From Portulaca oleracea (Eukaryota; Streptophyta; Magnoliopsida; Caryophyllales; Portulacaceae): DNA of 64,000 nucleotides. Positions 46,601 to 58,897 of this stretch are shown here, piece after piece; the first letter of the stretch is position 1; every line of letters begins with the position of its first letter. The position numbers were made by a program, and so were the translations under genes. The notes below the pieces were generated by a model that saw nothing but the letters and a program-made list of their open reading frames with translations, was not told where the DNA came from and did no database searches. Where the stretch lies: contig CM055889.1 in NCBI GenBank assembly GCA_029582165.1, forward strand, positions 15,122,841 to 15,186,840, given 5' to 3'.

Positions 46601-49600
46601 TGACAGTCATACTAACCTATATGGAATGATCCAAAAAGCTGCATGGTTATTCTCTGAAGCACATCCACATCATCGGTAGCAACAGGAACCTATCATGGAA
46701 TAGCAGCCCCAGTTACTATTTTAAAGCTTACCAATGAATATTATACTCAAATCTCATACAATACCGTTGTCGAGTGGCTCAAATTTTCACAATCTCCACA
46801 ACCCATATATTTTGTCGGCTCCTCTGCAGTTTTTCTCTTCTTAATCTGTAGACAGAAATTAACATGATGTATAAACAATTCCATAAAGTCTGACAGCTAA
46901 TGTTTACACTTAAAGCAAATACTGAATAATGACCTTCAATGTAAAAGTGCGTCCTTGCATTCCACATCCCTGCAACCGCAACGAGACTTCCTTGCAAAGG
47001 CTCAAAAGGAAGTGTTGACTCTGCAATGCATGAATTAAATGTTTACAACACACATGCAAGGGAAAAGAGAGGAAATTTTTCCAGCAACTAAGAAGTAAGA
47101 ACTACATCTTTTGTATCCTTGAACCGCACACCCCAGTTTACTTCAGCACCTACTGATTTGATTTCCTGCGCAGAATTTAAAGTCAGGTCAAAATTACTTC
47201 ATTAGAGTAAAGACCATTCACTATAACATGAGCTATAAAAAAAGCATACAGTGTACTTTTACCTTCCTCAAAAGCAACAAATTTTAAGAAAGTGAAGAAT
47301 ACAACCCCCCCCCCCCAAACACACACACACACAAAAAAAAAAAAACAAAAAATACCAAAAAGGAATTTGTGGGGGAAATTACCTATATGCTAACCTGAAG
47401 GGCACAAATTACTTGGATTCCATCAAGGACCCTGTAGATACTGAATAACTATAAGGAAAATTGGATTCTAATAACACTTTAAGCTTTTGTATGCCGTTAA
47501 TCCCTACTTTATTTTTGGATTCTAGTGGTCCTAAAAACAATAAAATTGTATTCTGGTGGGACACCACCGAGTCAAGCTGCGGTGACTCGGCGGAAAGCTG
47601 ACGTGTCAAACACACTCTTGCCGGTACACGTCAACTTTCCACCGAGTCACTGCCACTTGACTTAGTGGTGTCCCACCATAATACAATTTTATTTTTTTGG
47701 GACCACCAGAATACAAAAAATAAAGTAGGGGTTATTGGTATACAAAAGCTTAAAGTAGGGATTATTAGAATCCAATTTTCCTAACTATAATCTAAAATAC
47801 CCAAGTGTTATTAACTCAAAGTTGCTATGACCCCTGCATAGGCTAAAGCTTAACACTCCAACCAGTAATCTCAAGCCTAGGGAAGATATAATCAACAAAG
47901 ATGTTAATCAAAATCATTCTCCGAGAAAAGAAATTAAACATATGCTTGGATGGGTAGGCTCAAAGAAGAGGAGACTCCCCAAATTTGATTAACCAGGCCA
48001 TCCTGAGCACAATTTCTCTCAGACTTGCAATAGCAGCCAGGAACTAGTTAATGTCACCTATCATGTCCTGAGAGCCTTGCCATAGCAGCCACTCATCCTA
48101 AGCATATTTTAAAGAGGAACTATCTTCAAAACCTTCGATGGGAAAGAATCAAATCAGTCGAGAATCGTGTCCCAGCAATTTCACCAACAAAGTGATTCAG
48201 GTAAACCTTGACATGACTTTTGTGCAGGCCATTGCTGCAAGTTGCAACCATCAATGTTTATGAGCAATCACCTGTGAACCATAGTACCCTGGACAAAAGA
48301 AGGAATGTACTAAATACTACAGTCTTCTAGCATGCAAACAGCGGACCTTTCTGTATAGATTCTCAAACTACTTGGCAACACTATCTTCACTCGGCTATGC
48401 ATGCTCCATTTGAGCAAATGATTGCATTACGTAAGCAAAGAAGAGAGTATGAGCAACTAAAATATGAGAAAGATCGAAATTCATAATGGTTGGCGTCAAA
48501 ACCTGAATGACTCCAACTGCCCGGTTATCCACGCCTCTGCAGTGATTCCACAACATTTCACCAGTTTTTAGCCCAAAGTCTCTCTGTAGAGACTCCTGGA
48601 ATTGGAGAGATTAAGACATGTTACAAAAATCAAATCATGGATTCATGGGGAAAAAGAGGAAATCGTACTGCAGAAATCAGAGAACAATGCACCCAAAGTT
48701 GAGCTCAATAATGATCTGATATAAACAGTATACCCTAGAAATCGTTCGCAGTTGAGCACAGGTCTGAATGCCTTTATTTTTCAATTTTTCTTCCAAAACA
48801 CGCCCAACACCTGGAAGCACCTTGATAGGTAGTTGTAAAAGATACTCGTCCACCTGAAAACATTACAGTAACCATTAATTTGAAGAGAATATCTGAAACA
48901 ACCTTTGAAACAAATCCACAAAATAGATCCAGCCAGAAGCAGAAGAATCAAGGCCAAGGACCAGTGAAGCACCCAGGCCTGTTGACATCCACGACCCTAC
49001 CATAGGCAAACAGTGTGGCAAAAACCGTCTTTTGAAATAGGATATCTAACAGTGAAGGGCAATAATGACAAGTGAAAAGTAATGGTTTGCAGAAAATGAA
49101 CCTCAACAATATTCATCATTCTTTTAACAAGTAATCAAAGGATATATTGCAAGGACACCAAGGGGATGTCACCCATTTGCAAATGGAGCAAGTAAAAAAA
49201 CACTCATGCCTCAAGCTCTAGTCAATAGTATCAACAAAATCCAAAAAATACAAGCTTCTATCACCCTTAAACACCACACTCCAGCTAAACAACATCTCCA
49301 AAAGTAGAGCTTGAAATCATCAAGGGACAAAGTTTTTTGTCTTCGAAAATCTGTTGATTTCTTTCCTTCTAAGTTGCCCACCAAAGAGCTCAAGGAACAA
49401 AATTCCACACATCACGAACCCAACATTTTTCATCCTTCTCCTCCAAGCCACCATGAACCTCAACAATATTCATCATAGTTGAAAATCACCAGAAATATGC
49501 CCCTTCAGGCATCTAGCTAAACACCCAGCACGTGAAAAAGAGATCCCTTCTCAACTCTGAAACCAACAGTAAAAAAACTAAAAAATAAAAGTACTGAGGG

Positions 49601-52600
49601 GTACTATGAACAAGTACAACTGAAGCCTCTGCCAGAAACTTAATGGTCAAAAATAGCCTATATTCCAACCAAGGGGGAAAAATGAAAGAATGGGCAGTGG
49701 CAATAGCCCAAATCCTGGTTCAACAAAGGGCAATAAATCACAAAACCATCACCAAAGAAAATTTTTCTTCTCCCCATGAGACACAGTGCAAAACTGCAAA
49801 TAGACATAGGTGATCCAAAGTTACTAACTTGGGTGGGTGGGTGGGGGGGGGGGTGCGGGCTGGCTATGCAGACTACTATCCAAATGAAGTTGTCAAGAGA
49901 TTAGGGCTAGGCACTACAACTTAGTTTAAGAAAGTGTGGTAGGGCACAATTAAGCGCAAAATAGCCCAGGGATCACAGAATTTCGCTTAGGTAAGGGTCA
50001 AGCGCATTCCAGAAGCCCAGCCAATCATGCAATATTTACCAGGCACAAGCCCAGCCCAACCCCAGCTGTCTGCATTCTATGTTCTTATTCTGCTTGGCGC
50101 CTCAGAGAGGGTGACTCACAGCACATTCCAAAAGCCTACAAAAGAGGCGCCTTATTGTGTGCCTCGAGCAGGGCACAAGGCGCCAAAAAGTGCGCCTTTT
50201 GGATCTTGTATGCAGTGAAATATTTTTTTAAAAAAGAGAAATAAGGTTAGGCAGGGCTAGGACACCCTCTTTTTGCTGAGTCTCCTAATTCAGCACACTC
50301 AAAACTTCCACTCTTCTCCAGTTCTTTTTGCCCCTTTGAAACCCTAATTTGCTCAATTCCAGGCCAGGTATACTGCTCATATTCTCCCTTTTATTCAGCT
50401 TCGTTCTTCAGTCTCTTAATCTCCTTCCTCTTCTGCTCTGCTGGGCACAATACCTTTAAGATCCTAACAGCCTTCAGTCTTTTTGCTCTCCTTCCTCTTT
50501 TGCTTATCTTCTGCTCTGTTTTCTAATACCCCTAGACTCTCTATAGTCAACTTGTACACCAAATCCAAGAAAGTGACCTTTGTACCATCTTCAAAAACTT
50601 TACACCAACTAAACAAAAATAAAGCTTATAATCATTTACAGTTCTAGTCTTGCCCTCAAAATCCGAGAATTTCTCTTCCTCCAAGTGCACCACCAGATTG
50701 ATAAAGGTATCAAATTCCACACACTAAATACATCAGCAGAGATGCAGCAGATTTAAATAAACTACCCGTTTAACAAATGTCTCCGATAGTGTCAACTAGA
50801 GGAAACCACAAATTGGTGCATTTGCATGTGGTTCAAATCATTTACTTCATTCTTTCTCAAACTTGAATCCATTTTGGTAAGAAAAAGCTGAGTTTTGTAC
50901 TCCCCACCTATAGGATGAGAATGACTAATTTACAACCTTAGCTGCAAAATTAACGAATTGTTGAAAATTTGCATATATGGAACCACTAAGCATACCTTCT
51001 CAGCAGGTATAAAGCATTGACCATCAGGTTTGGCAGTTCTTGTGGCAAGCCGAGCCATAAGCAGATTCCCAGCTATTCCTGCACTGGCTGTGCACCCTGT
51101 AGTCTCAAAGATCTCCTTTCTTATTACAGAAGCTAAAACCTCTGGATCCTCGGCTGAATCAGTGATATCTAGAAATGCTTCATCACAACTTACAGCCTGA
51201 ACAGGACAAAAGTCTTCACTATAGAACAATAATGATAGATATGTCACATTACAGCAGAACTTCATTTTAACAGATACCTGAACTTTATTGCAGTGACCAT
51301 GCAAGATGTTGTACAACTGGTCTGCTACCTGCCAAAACAAAGAACCTATTTTATTAGCTTCAACAACTAACACGTCAATAATTCAAGATGCAAACTGTTA
51401 AGGTGATGGCACCTCTTCATAAGCTTCAAAATTGTAAGGAACAATCACAAGATGGGGACACCGAGCTTTGGCATCTCTGACAAACATTCCAGCCTTCACC
51501 CCTATCCAGAAAGTAAAGTTTGCATAACTATGAGCACATAACAGCATAATTCACGAGAAGCATATCTCAATTCTCAACAAACCATAATCTCGGGCTGGGT
51601 AGTTAGCAGAAGAGATTTCAGCAGTTCCTCTAGGACTGTCTGAATGGCATACAGCTACGGGCTTATCCTTCAAGTCAGGACGGTTTCTGATGACCACGGC
51701 CACAAAAAAGCAGTCCTGCAATAACATAACCACTACAGTTTAGGTAAGAGTCCGCCTCCCGCGGGGGGGAAGGGGGGCGGGTTGGTTTTGAAAGCTAAGT
51801 TCTTCAGGGACTTCGCAATCTACTGTTACAGCGTACGACCAACCAACAATTATATCATTCCATTAACCCATTTAATTGGAGGACATTTTTACTGATTCAC
51901 ATAAATGCAACCCTAGTCCACAACTTCCAAGCATTTCAGTTTATTCGGGATGCAGAGAGCAGGAAAAGGAGAACACTTTACAGAAAAAATTTTAAACGAA
52001 AAGTGGTTATATCAATCTTCACAAAGGATCCAAACACAAGTACCATGTCCACATGGATGATGGTGGCTTTTTTAGAAGCAGCAGCAGCACTAGTACCAGA
52101 GTCTGTTCGCCCAATTTTGCTTGATTGACAAGAAAATAGCTTCCGGTATCGATTCCTCCAAGTCCCTATGAAGTGTAACCTTGAGCTCTGATTGCCCAAA
52201 AGAAAGTATCAAAAGGTTGAATAATAATTTCAATAGCCCAGTTCAGCCAAAATAATAAGATTTACGACAGTCAACATTGAAGCAATAAACAAGTAGAAGT
52301 GGCAAATTATCTCTAGCAAGACTTCTAATACCAATTAAGGCAAAACGAATTTTGTTTCAGGTGCAAAGCGCGATTCAAAGGAAAGAATGAGAAATAACAA
52401 CAAAAATGAAAAGAAAACAGCAAATACAAATAGCATGTACTTTGGGCATATCAAAATCCAACAGCAAATACAAATTCACATTGCAATCACCTAAATATTG
52501 TAATTTTGAAAATCTTTTTTTAGGAGCAGAGTGGAACAAAATGCGTTCTGCTAAGCTAAATTGACAATATTACTATCAATACATATTTTTACATTAACAT

Positions 52601-55600
52601 TCTATTCCAAATGAACTTTTATAAAATAAGGGGCATCTGAAGATCCAGATAAAAATTTACACAGAAAGAATCAACATTTGTGTTCCCAAAAACAATACCA
52701 ATTAGAGTTTTGGAGTTCAAAATCTCAACTTTGAGCCATGACATGTCGAATAATGAACTTCCAATACGCATGCAATAATCTAACCTTTGTTGGTTTTTGG
52801 ATTTAAGCAGTTCACTGCCGAGTTCCGACCACTCAACTCTGTGGTAGACTGACATGGTGTGAAGTTTGTTTGATTTTGGCAGTACACGCACGACAACTCT
52901 GTTGCTATGTGACTCCACCACCAAGTTAAAAGTAGCCGTAACTTGTTAGATTACTGGAACCCAACGCCCCCATAGTCTACATTGGAAGTTCAGATCATTC
53001 GCCATATCATGACCCAAAGTATGGGATTGACCAAATCCAAAACCAAAAGCCCTACTCTTCGTTATTGCTAAACATTATCAAGTTTACGAGCATAATCAAC
53101 AATTCATTTTGCTGAAGCACTTAGGAGATACCAGATATCTATTGTGCTGTCAAGCATTATGACAAAGATTACATAACACATAGCAATAAGTAGTGTACAA
53201 AACACAATTTTGAAAAGTATAAGTACAAAACACAGTTCATAAAGTCATATACAGACAGAGTCAACAGACACACAGAGACAATAGAGAAAAAGACTGAAGA
53301 AGAAAGGTGGAGAAAACAACGGTAGCAACAAGCGAGATCCCAGACCTTGAAATAATTTTCAACAAAATTAGGATCCTCAGAGGTTGAATGGCGATGGGAG
53401 GAAGGCTCTGCAACTAGCGAGCCACATGATTCCTCAGCAGCCTGTGTGTGTAATTCATGACTGCTACTAGATGTTGAAGGTCTGGCAAGAGTGGACTCAT
53501 TAGCAATGGAATTCGAGATTTCTGGCTGTAATATTTCTTTATCTTCAGAACTTTGTTGCTCAATATCCTCCCTATCAGTATGATTACAAGCAGCGTCTTG
53601 CACTTCCCTTTCACTTTCCCCAGTACATTCATGAAATTCACCCAAAGCAAGAGAAGAACCATCATCCAACACAGCATGTTTCAGCTCCAAAACTTCGGCT
53701 TTTACTTTTAATGGACAAGTTGAATCAGAAACAGTCTCAATGACTTTGCTGTTTCTCAAAGCAAAGAAATCAGACAGCTTAGGTTGGCCACGTGCTTCAT
53801 TAGCCACGAGCTGATCAAGCTGGTACGGAACCCCTGATCAAGTACAATCAGTATTACATAATGCCATGAAATGCCCCTACAGGAGGTGATGATTATTCAG
53901 AAGACAAAAAGGATGGGTATAAAGGAGCCTAGTATTCATCACTAGGACAGTCCAGCAATTTACAGGAGCTTAGCAAGAAAATGATAACCTTCACTACGCA
54001 TTGCATGGGAACTTGAAGGAGTAGATGCAATACTTTCACAAAAGGTATGCTACTCGGAGAAACTTGCTGCGAATAGGGGGGGGGACGGTTGCTCCTGGCT
54101 ACAACCACTTCTCCATTAATCTGATCTCTTAAAGGGAGAGATACTCCAAGAGTTCTTGCTTTCATCATAAAACAGCTTCTTAGGGGGGAAGGGACTTACC
54201 AGTTGAGGACCATAAGCTGGAGTAATGGGTGCAACAAAACCTTTTTTTTTTTTTGGTGTGTTGGTGGTGTGGAGAGAGGGGATCACAGTGCTGAGCTACT
54301 TTATCAGATGAGAAAGTATGTAATCATACATCCAATTGGGTAGAATAAAAATAATTTATAAAGCTATAATGTCTCTTCAAATAAATTCCCATCTTCTTTC
54401 TTTTTGTTTTCATTGCTAATTATACTTAAAGTTCTTCAACAATACAACAGTCCGCTAACAGAGATCCAAACACATATAAACAGCCAATAGGGATAAGACA
54501 AAATACCAACAGAACAATTTGTTGAACATAATAAAATGTAAAAATTAGAAGCTCTTCTGGAATCTAAGTTGAGGACTCACAGCTCAACAATCGATTCGCT
54601 GCCACACAATCCAAAATCCAAGAGGGTTTGACAACAGGCAGTCCACGACTAAATGACCTACACCAGAACTCAAGTGGTAAAACACACACACTGAGACACC
54701 CACAACATTAATTTTCAAATCATAAACGCATAAGGTAGAAGAGAATACCTCAGATTCCTGATTTTACTATCAGGAAGGTTACTACAAATTATATGGGTGA
54801 CACAAGTTCTAGAGAAGTAATTCTCAAAGCGGCCACCATGCTTCAACATGAAAGCCCGCAATTCCTGCAAGGGCGCACCATCGTTAATGATAGCATTGAC
54901 AAGCAATTCCTCTACTTAAAGTGCATGATGAGCATGGTTAATAAACCTGGCTAGATGGAATGGTGAATCCATCAACAAATATGGAAACACCCTGAAATAT
55001 TTGTTTTGTAGAGTCAGACCCATCATTGGAAGTTGAAGCTTCTGCATCAAACTGCTCGTGAAGCTTCTCGTTCTTCACAGCCATATAACTGCAAAAGGTC
55101 AAAATTCATCCATCAATACAAAAATAAAACTTCACATATGTCTGAGAACAATTATGGAACAAATAAAACATTCAAATACTCTGAGTCATGAATATGTGAG
55201 CAAAAGCTAGAAGAAGACTTATCCACCATCAAAAAATGTTAGAATGATACAACCTAAATGCTTTCACGTCTCATTGGCCATAGCCCCATAATTTACAAAA
55301 CCATATGACCAACTATTACATTATGAAGAGTATGCGTCCAATGATGTGCCAGAATAAGACCTGATTGTGAATAAACCTACCACATTGCCAGATTCTAAAC
55401 ATGAATAGGAATATGACTGGAAAGAATACCTTCCGAAATCGGAGAATGGGGCACTGCGGAAGGAAGAACGAGAAGAAGAGCCGGAATTGGCGCCCCAAGC
55501 GGCACCTAGGGTTTGCTGATTGGTCTTGGTGTTGGTCTTCGACTTCTTGTTGCTGGATTTAGAATTCGACAGCGAATTGAAACTCCGTTTGGAGTTGGAA

Positions 55601-55635
55601 TTGGAATTCCCTGAACGATTTGAGTCGAAGCTCAT
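40613..55635 (-). CDS. REV1: DNA repair protein REV1 (Y-family translesion polymerase, dCMP transferase)
   Basis: REV1 inserts dCMP opposite abasic or damaged bases and scaffolds other translesion polymerases in the nucleus. I find 23 exons: 55635-55430, 55088-54947, 54864-54749, 54657-54581, 53833-53346, 52187-52044, 51715-51583, 51501-51413, 51328-51278, 51196-50996, 48853-48734, 48595-48503, 47165-47106, 47020-46934, 46845-46765, 46689-46617, 46061-45993, 45806-45726, 44873-44625, 44556-44483, 43691-43108, 42234-42174 and 40663-40613. They sum to 3330 bases, 1109 residues, close to Arabidopsis REV1. Domains: BRCT (about 100-185, ending WILDCVAANRLLSW); polymerase 344-760 with FIGTWRNRYRK, HVDMDCFF (Asp 390) and SCDEAFLD (Asp 487, Glu 488); two ubiquitin-binding motifs with Leu-Pro at 812-813 and 928-929; and a C-terminal interaction domain (about 1000-1109). 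All junctions are GT-AG and in phase, with no lesion. Confidence 0.97.
40887..41003. repeat. Facing poly-C and poly-G runs in REV1 intron 22
   Basis: About 15 cytosines at 40890-40904 are followed, some 80 bp later, by about 20 guanines at 40983-41002, interrupted by A-rich sequence. The two runs could pair as a hairpin or form quadruplex and i-motif structures. Confidence 0.85.
42019..42044. repeat. Poly-A run in REV1 intron 22
   Basis: About 26 consecutive adenines. The open frame with a poly-lysine stretch that covers it is not a gene. Confidence 0.9.
42715..42835 (-). repeat. LINE-like 3' tail in REV1 intron 21
   Basis: AAAGACATATTGGAAAGACACC, then CTATGCCCTCAAGCTCCC, match the layout of 49140-49225 (ATATTGCAAGGACACCAAGG, ATGCCTCAAGCTCTAG). 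On the minus strand this resembles the 3' untranslated end of plant L1-type LINEs. Confidence 0.4.
45279..45556. repeat. Decayed Stowaway-like MITE in REV1 intron 18
   Basis: The left end CTCCCTCCGTTTCTCTTTATCTGTCG is typical of Stowaway. The right end AACGGAGGCACTC is shortened and preceded by an A-rich run. It lies within 44874-45725. Confidence 0.55.
47295..47345. repeat. Low-complexity C, CA and A runs in REV1 intron 12
   Basis: CCCCCCCCCC then ACACACACACAC then A-runs, between exon 13 and the F1 MITE. Confidence 0.85.
47455..47781. repeat. Foldback MITE, family F1, best-preserved copy
   Basis: This 327-bp inverted repeat in REV1 intron 12 begins GGAAAATTGGATTCTAATAA and ends TTATTAGAATCCAATTTTCC. 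The arms of about 120 bp also pair at TAATCCCTACTTTATTTTTG with TAAAGTAGGGGTTA, and at GGTGGGACACCAC with GTGGTGTCCCACC. The GC-rich core (CGGCGGAAAGCTGACGTGTC with GACACGT-like partner) is also self-complementary. Related copies lie at 1890-2080 and 32884-33382. Confidence 0.85.
49096..49476 (-). mobile_element. Retroposed LINE-like fragment with 24-bp direct repeats, REV1 intron 10
   Basis: Identical 24-base repeats (ATGAACCTCAACAATATTCA followed by TCAT) at 49096-49119 and 49453-49476 flank 333 bp. On the minus strand the insert contains an open stretch (LYFWRCCLAGVWCLRVIEA) and ends in sequence shared with 42715-42835. Long target duplications fit target-primed LINE insertion, although 24 bp is on the long side and local duplication is an alternative. 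Confidence 0.5.
49930..50220. repeat. GC-richer repeat with GGCGCC words in REV1 intron 10
   Basis: Compared with the intron around it, this stretch is rich in GCGCC/GGCGC words in both orientations (TTGGCGCCTC, GAGGCGCCTTATTG, AAGGCGCCAAAAAG). It looks like an old inserted element. The 63-codon frame over it is not conserved-looking. I cannot assign a family. Confidence 0.35.
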
Positions 55636-56027
55636 CTTCTCCCAATTTCAGTGAGACAGACAGACAAATGGGGTTCTGCTTCTGCTTCTACAAGATCGCA
55701 CCCAAAAATGGCGGGAGGGAAGGACGCTACCACTTGTATTGTACTTGGATTGTGCTCCCGGGAGCATATAGCATTGTGCGCCCAACAGATGTACCTTGCC
55801 CCATCAACTTTTCTTTTGCTTTTTTTTTTTAATCTTTTAGGGTTCTATTAGCATTTAACCACTTTTTTTAAATCTTTTTACAATACATGTCTTGTTTAAC
55901 CACTGTATTTAAAATTTAATGAAACTTAGTTATTGTGATGAGTAAAGACCTGAAATTCTTAGCATTTAACCACTGTTTTTTTAATCTTTTTACAATACAT
56001 GTCTTGTTTCATCAACATCATAAAACT

Positions 56028-57085
56028 AAACTTGAATGCTCATAAGTCAATACATGTATGTTCATAAACCTAAATATGAATGCTCATAAAATTAAACTTG
56101 AATGCTCATAAGTCAATACGCGCATACTCATAAACTTAAACATGAATGTTCATAAAATTAAACTTGAATGTTCATAAGTCAATACATGTATGCTCATAAA
56201 TATGAATGTTCATTAAAAAAAATAAAAAATAGAAAAAAAAACTTAAATGCTCATAAGTCAATACATGTATGTATGTTCACAAACCTAAACACAAATGCTC
56301 ATAAAATTAAACTTGAATGCTCATTAGTTAAAATATGCATGCTCATAAACATTAATATGAATATTCATAATATTAAACTTGAATGCTCATGAATCAATAC
56401 ATGTATGTTCATAAAATTAAACTTGAATGCTCATAAGTCAAAATATGTATGCTCATAAACATTAAACTTGAATGCTTATAAGTCAAAATATGCATGCTCA
56501 TAAACATTAACACGGATGCTCATAAAATTAAACTTGAATGCTCATAAGTTAAAATATGCATGCTCATAAACATTAACATGAATGCTCATAAAATTAAACT
56601 TGAATGCTCATGAGTCAATACATGTATGTTCATAAGTCAAAACATGCATGTTCATAAACATTAACATGAATGCTCATAAAATTAAACTTGAATGCTCATA
56701 AGTTAAAACATGCATGCTCATAAACATTAACACGAATGCTCATAAAATTAAACTTGAATGCTCATAAGTTAAAATATGCATGCTCATAAACATTAACATG
56801 AATGCTCATAAAATTAAACTTAAATGCTCATGAGTCAATACATGTATGCTCATAAGTCAAAACATGCATGTTCATAAACATTAACATGAATGCTCATAAA
56901 ATTAAACTTGAATGTTCATAAGTCAAAACATGCATGCTCATAAACATTAACATGAATGCTCACAAAATTAAACTTGAATGCTCATAAGTCAATACATGCA
57001 TGCTCGTAAATACTAAATGTTCATAAACTTAAACATGAATACTCATGAAATTAAACTTGAATGCTCATAAGTCAATACATGCATG
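56028..57085. repeat. Tandem array of 22-bp monomers in 66-bp higher-order units
   Basis: The array is built from 22-base monomers that begin CTCATAA or TTCATAA and end ATG. Three variants alternate: one with AATTAAACTTGA, one with GTCAATACATGTA or GTTAAAATATGCA, and one with ACATTAACATGA inside. They repeat in that order to give 66-bp units. About 48 monomers fit in the interval. Edges are more diverged than the centre. It starts about 400 bp upstream of REV1 and encodes nothing convincing. Confidence 0.93.
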
Positions 57086-57924
57086 AAATTATTGAACATC
57101 ATTTGTATTTTTTATGAGTATTTAATAATAGTTAAATGATAAAAAAAAATTAAAAATAGAATAGAAAAAAATTAAGAAAACTGAAAAATAAAAAATAAAT
57201 CCATTCATTTACTTTAAAGATAATTATTGATATATACAAAAATAATAGATTATAATTCAATTACTTCAAAAATAATAAAATAAAAAAAGAATAGAAAAGC
57301 TGCAAATAAATACATGTGCAAGAAACTGGGCTTGCAAATTGTATTATACGCGTGCACTATTTCACCCATTTCAACGTTTGGGCCACGTTGGACTCAAGGA
57401 TTCCCTGCCTCTTCACTGGGCCAGGCGTGTAAAATGGGCCGGGCGCACAAAACATCCTGCACCCGGGCTCAGGATCGTTTTTTTAGTGATTCCACCGTGA
57501 AATCCACAGTTTCACTGGCACAACGGCAAATTTGAGGCTTTTGACCTTTCTTGTACCATGGTCCACTATATATATTAAAATAATTAATTTTTATGTGATA
57601 TATTTTTATGAAAATTTGATGAATTTTATAATAGTATTAATAAATTTACAATAAATTGTATAATAATTATCAATAAAGATATTTTAAAAATTTAACTTTT
57701 TAACAGATCTAATTAAATACACCGTGATATACTATATAATAATTGAATATTTTCATAATCTTGCACACTTTCTTTTTTGTTCCACTAATTTTCCTCCCTA
57801 TCCAATGTCATGGAACCCATGTGATGTAAAAAATTGTATCCTAAGGGGTGTAGAAGATGGAAATTTCATCTTATCACTCTTTGGATAAGCTATGCAGTTT
57901 AGCAATTAAGGTTGAGACTTGAGA

Positions 57925-58897
57925 GGCAAAGGAAAGAGAAGGCCGCCAACAAGACCATGACTTGGCCCTTCTTTCCTCCTCCTACTCGGCCCCCCTGCTC
58001 CGCTACTCCAAGGTCGTAAGAGGCTCCTAAGTCCACTCCTCTCACTAGAGTCGACAAGGGGAAAGGCATTGTTTTTCCCTCCCCTACGGAGCTCCCTAAG
58101 AAGATGGAGAGCAAGAAATGTTTCAAATGTCAAGGGTATGATCATTGCAGGGACCCTTTAAGAGGTTTAAGAAATTAATGAGAAGCTCAAAACTGCACAA
58201 GAAGAACCCGAAGTTATTGTTGAAGATTGGTTGAATCAGATGATGCACGAAGGCACCCGACGCACACCCCTGTAACGGTCGAGCTTCTTGTCTTGAGGAG
58301 GGTACTTCATGCTCAAGAGTCCCTTCATGACAAGGCTCAATGGGACATGATTTTCCAATCATGGTGCTTCGTTGGGGGAAAAGTGTGCGACGTGATTATC
58401 GACGGAGGAAGTTGTACCAATATTGCTTCCACTCTTATGGTAGAAAAATTAGGCCTATCTTTGTTGCCTCATCCGAAGCCCTACTTCCTCAAGTGGCTCA
58501 ACGACCATGACGAGATTAAGATAATGAAACAAGTCCTTGTCAATTTGTCTTTCGGTTATACTTACCATGATTCTATTGCTTGTAATGTGGTTCCTATGAG
58601 TACTTGTCATATCCTGTTGGGGCGACCTTGGCAATTCGACAAATGTGCTATGCATGATAGGTTGAAAAACACATACACTTTTGCTCATGGAACGAGAGGG
58701 TCAAGCTACTTCCGTTGGCTCCACATTAAATCTTACCTTCAAAAGGCAAGGTGGGAAGCCCAAACACATGAGTGAAACACAGGTAGAGAGGGACCTCAGC
58801 AAGTGGAAAGTCGTTCTTGCCTTAATCCTCTTAGAGGCAAACAAATGTGAGGAATAGATACCCCTACACTCTCTCATGGCTCCCATCATCGCCAAAT
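57925..58897 (+). pseudogene. Ty3-gypsy gag-protease remnant
   Basis: A zinc knuckle (KKCFKCQGYDHCRDP near 58110) is followed by a retropepsin-like stretch, 58370-58690: VCDVIIDGGSCTNIASTLMV, KPYFLKWLND, then CHILLGRPWQFDKCAMHD. The D-G-G/S active-site type and the ILLGRPWQ box are typical of plant gypsy protease domains. Frames change upstream and downstream of the 58227-58775 open stretch. The homology is cut at 58902 by an inserted LTR-like sequence and resumes at 61810. Before this, 57086-57924 is AT-rich intergenic DNA. Confidence 0.85.

Noticed and set aside
50027..50218. 63-codon frame in REV1 intron 10
   Set aside because: Lies in a GC-richer repeat on the strand opposite REV1. No homology was recognised, and the REV1 frame is complete without an extra exon here.
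55316..55498. Extended reading frame past REV1 exon 1
   Set aside because: The GT donor after the codons for DFG and the phase of exon 2 show the exon ends at 55430.
56168..56392. 74-codon frame in the satellite array, and a possible CRISPR-like regular repeat
   Set aside because: The repeats are contiguous 22-bp monomers without unique spacers in a plant genome, and the frame is a by-product of the 66-bp period.
57899..58145. Minus-strand frames opposite the gypsy gag region
   Set aside because: They are shadows of the retroelement, whose zinc knuckle and protease read on the plus strand.
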